Source of the DNA: Bubalus kerabau
Lineage: Eukaryota; Chordata; Mammalia; Artiodactyla; Bovidae
NCBI RefSeq assembly: GCF_029407905.1
Contig: NC_073628.1
Location: forward strand, 51,171,501-51,235,500
DNA: 64,000 bases
Direction: 5' to 3'
The notes under the pieces are model-generated. The model was given only the letters and a program-made list of their open reading frames with translations, searched no databases and was not told where the DNA came from. How positions within the stretch are numbered: position 1 is the first letter of the stretch; each line of letters opens with the position of its first letter. Positions 63,590 to 64,000 of the stretch are shown here, piece by piece. The translations under genes and the position numbers were made by a program.

Positions 63590-64000
63590 TTCAGTTCAGT
63601 CGCTCAGTCATGTCTGACTCTTTGTGACCCTATGAATCGCAGCACGCCAGGCCTCCCTGTCCATCACCAACTCCCAGAGTCTACTTAAACTCATGTCCAT
63701 CAAGTCAGTGATGCCATCCAGCCATCTCATCCTCTGTCGTCCCCTTCTCCTCCTGCCCCCAATCCCTCCCAGCATCAGGGTCTTTTCCAATGAGTCAACT
63801 CTTCGCACCAGGTGGCCAAAGTATTGGAGTTTCAGCTCTAGCATCAGTCCTTCCAATGAACACCCAGGACTGATCTCCTTTAAGATGGACTGGTTGGATC
63901 TTCTTGCAGTCTAAGGGACCCTCAAGAGTCTTCTCCAACACCACAGTTCAATACCATCAATTCTTTGGCGCTCAGCTTTCTTCACAGTCCAACTCTCACA
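63590..64000 (-). mobile_element. BovB LINE 3' end, minus, running off the window
   Basis: gttcagtcgctcagtcatgt to ctttcttcacagtccaactc. The minus-strand frame shows LELKLQYFGHLVRRVDSLEK and GRRRRGRQRMRWLDGITDLM. It continues past 64,000. Confidence 0.92.

Noticed and set aside
1..64000. CRISPR arrays, operons, phage or bacterial features
   Set aside because: None seen. Intron structure, SINEs and LINEs show a ruminant nuclear genome.

Overview
The window is a piece of ruminant nuclear DNA, most likely cattle (Bos) or a close bovid. The repeats show this: BovB (RTE) LINEs, Bov-tA and BOV-A2 tRNA-derived SINEs, CHR-type SINEs, bovine-type L1 and a mariner copy occur throughout. The gene order CEP295 > TAF1D < C11orf54 > matches human 11q21. 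I read exons from splice sites, reading phase and remembered family sequence. Nothing was aligned by software.

Layout. (1) 1-27,970, plus strand: the 3' two thirds of CEP295. There are 18 coding exons whose phases all join (6,111 nt, 2,036 codons plus stop). They include one 3.4-kb exon of degenerate repeats and the C-terminal ALMS-type module. The roughly 560 N-terminal codons lie upstream of the window. (2) 27,890-38,950, minus strand: TAF1D, a subunit of the RNA polymerase I selectivity factor SL1. It has five coding exons (273 aa). Downstream of the stop codon there are eight small non-coding exons, and the eight introns before them each hold exactly one snoRNA. In transcript order these are SNORA40, SNORA18, SNORD5, SNORA8, SNORA1, SNORD6, SNORA32 and SNORA25. 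(3) 38,700-39,150: a CpG-rich bidirectional promoter. (4) 39,000-63,350, plus strand: C11orf54, a zinc-binding hydrolase-like protein with eight coding exons (315 aa). Its introns, especially the 7.8-kb intron 1, are packed with nested retroelements.

How the parts relate. TAF1D protein supports rRNA transcription. The same transcription unit, when it reads past the mRNA poly(A) site, yields snoRNAs that modify rRNA. Two of them, SNORD5 and SNORD6, carry the same guide core but different box spacing, so they should methylate two nearby nucleotides of 28S rRNA. CEP295 and the extended TAF1D host transcript converge and overlap tail to tail near 27,900. CEP295 acts in centriole-to-centrosome conversion and is functionally unrelated to its neighbour.

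I see no undescribed gene system here. The most notable feature is the complete one-snoRNA-per-intron host tail of TAF1D. Much of the intronic sequence is transposable-element debris, and most long open reading frames outside the exons are pieces of BovB or L1.
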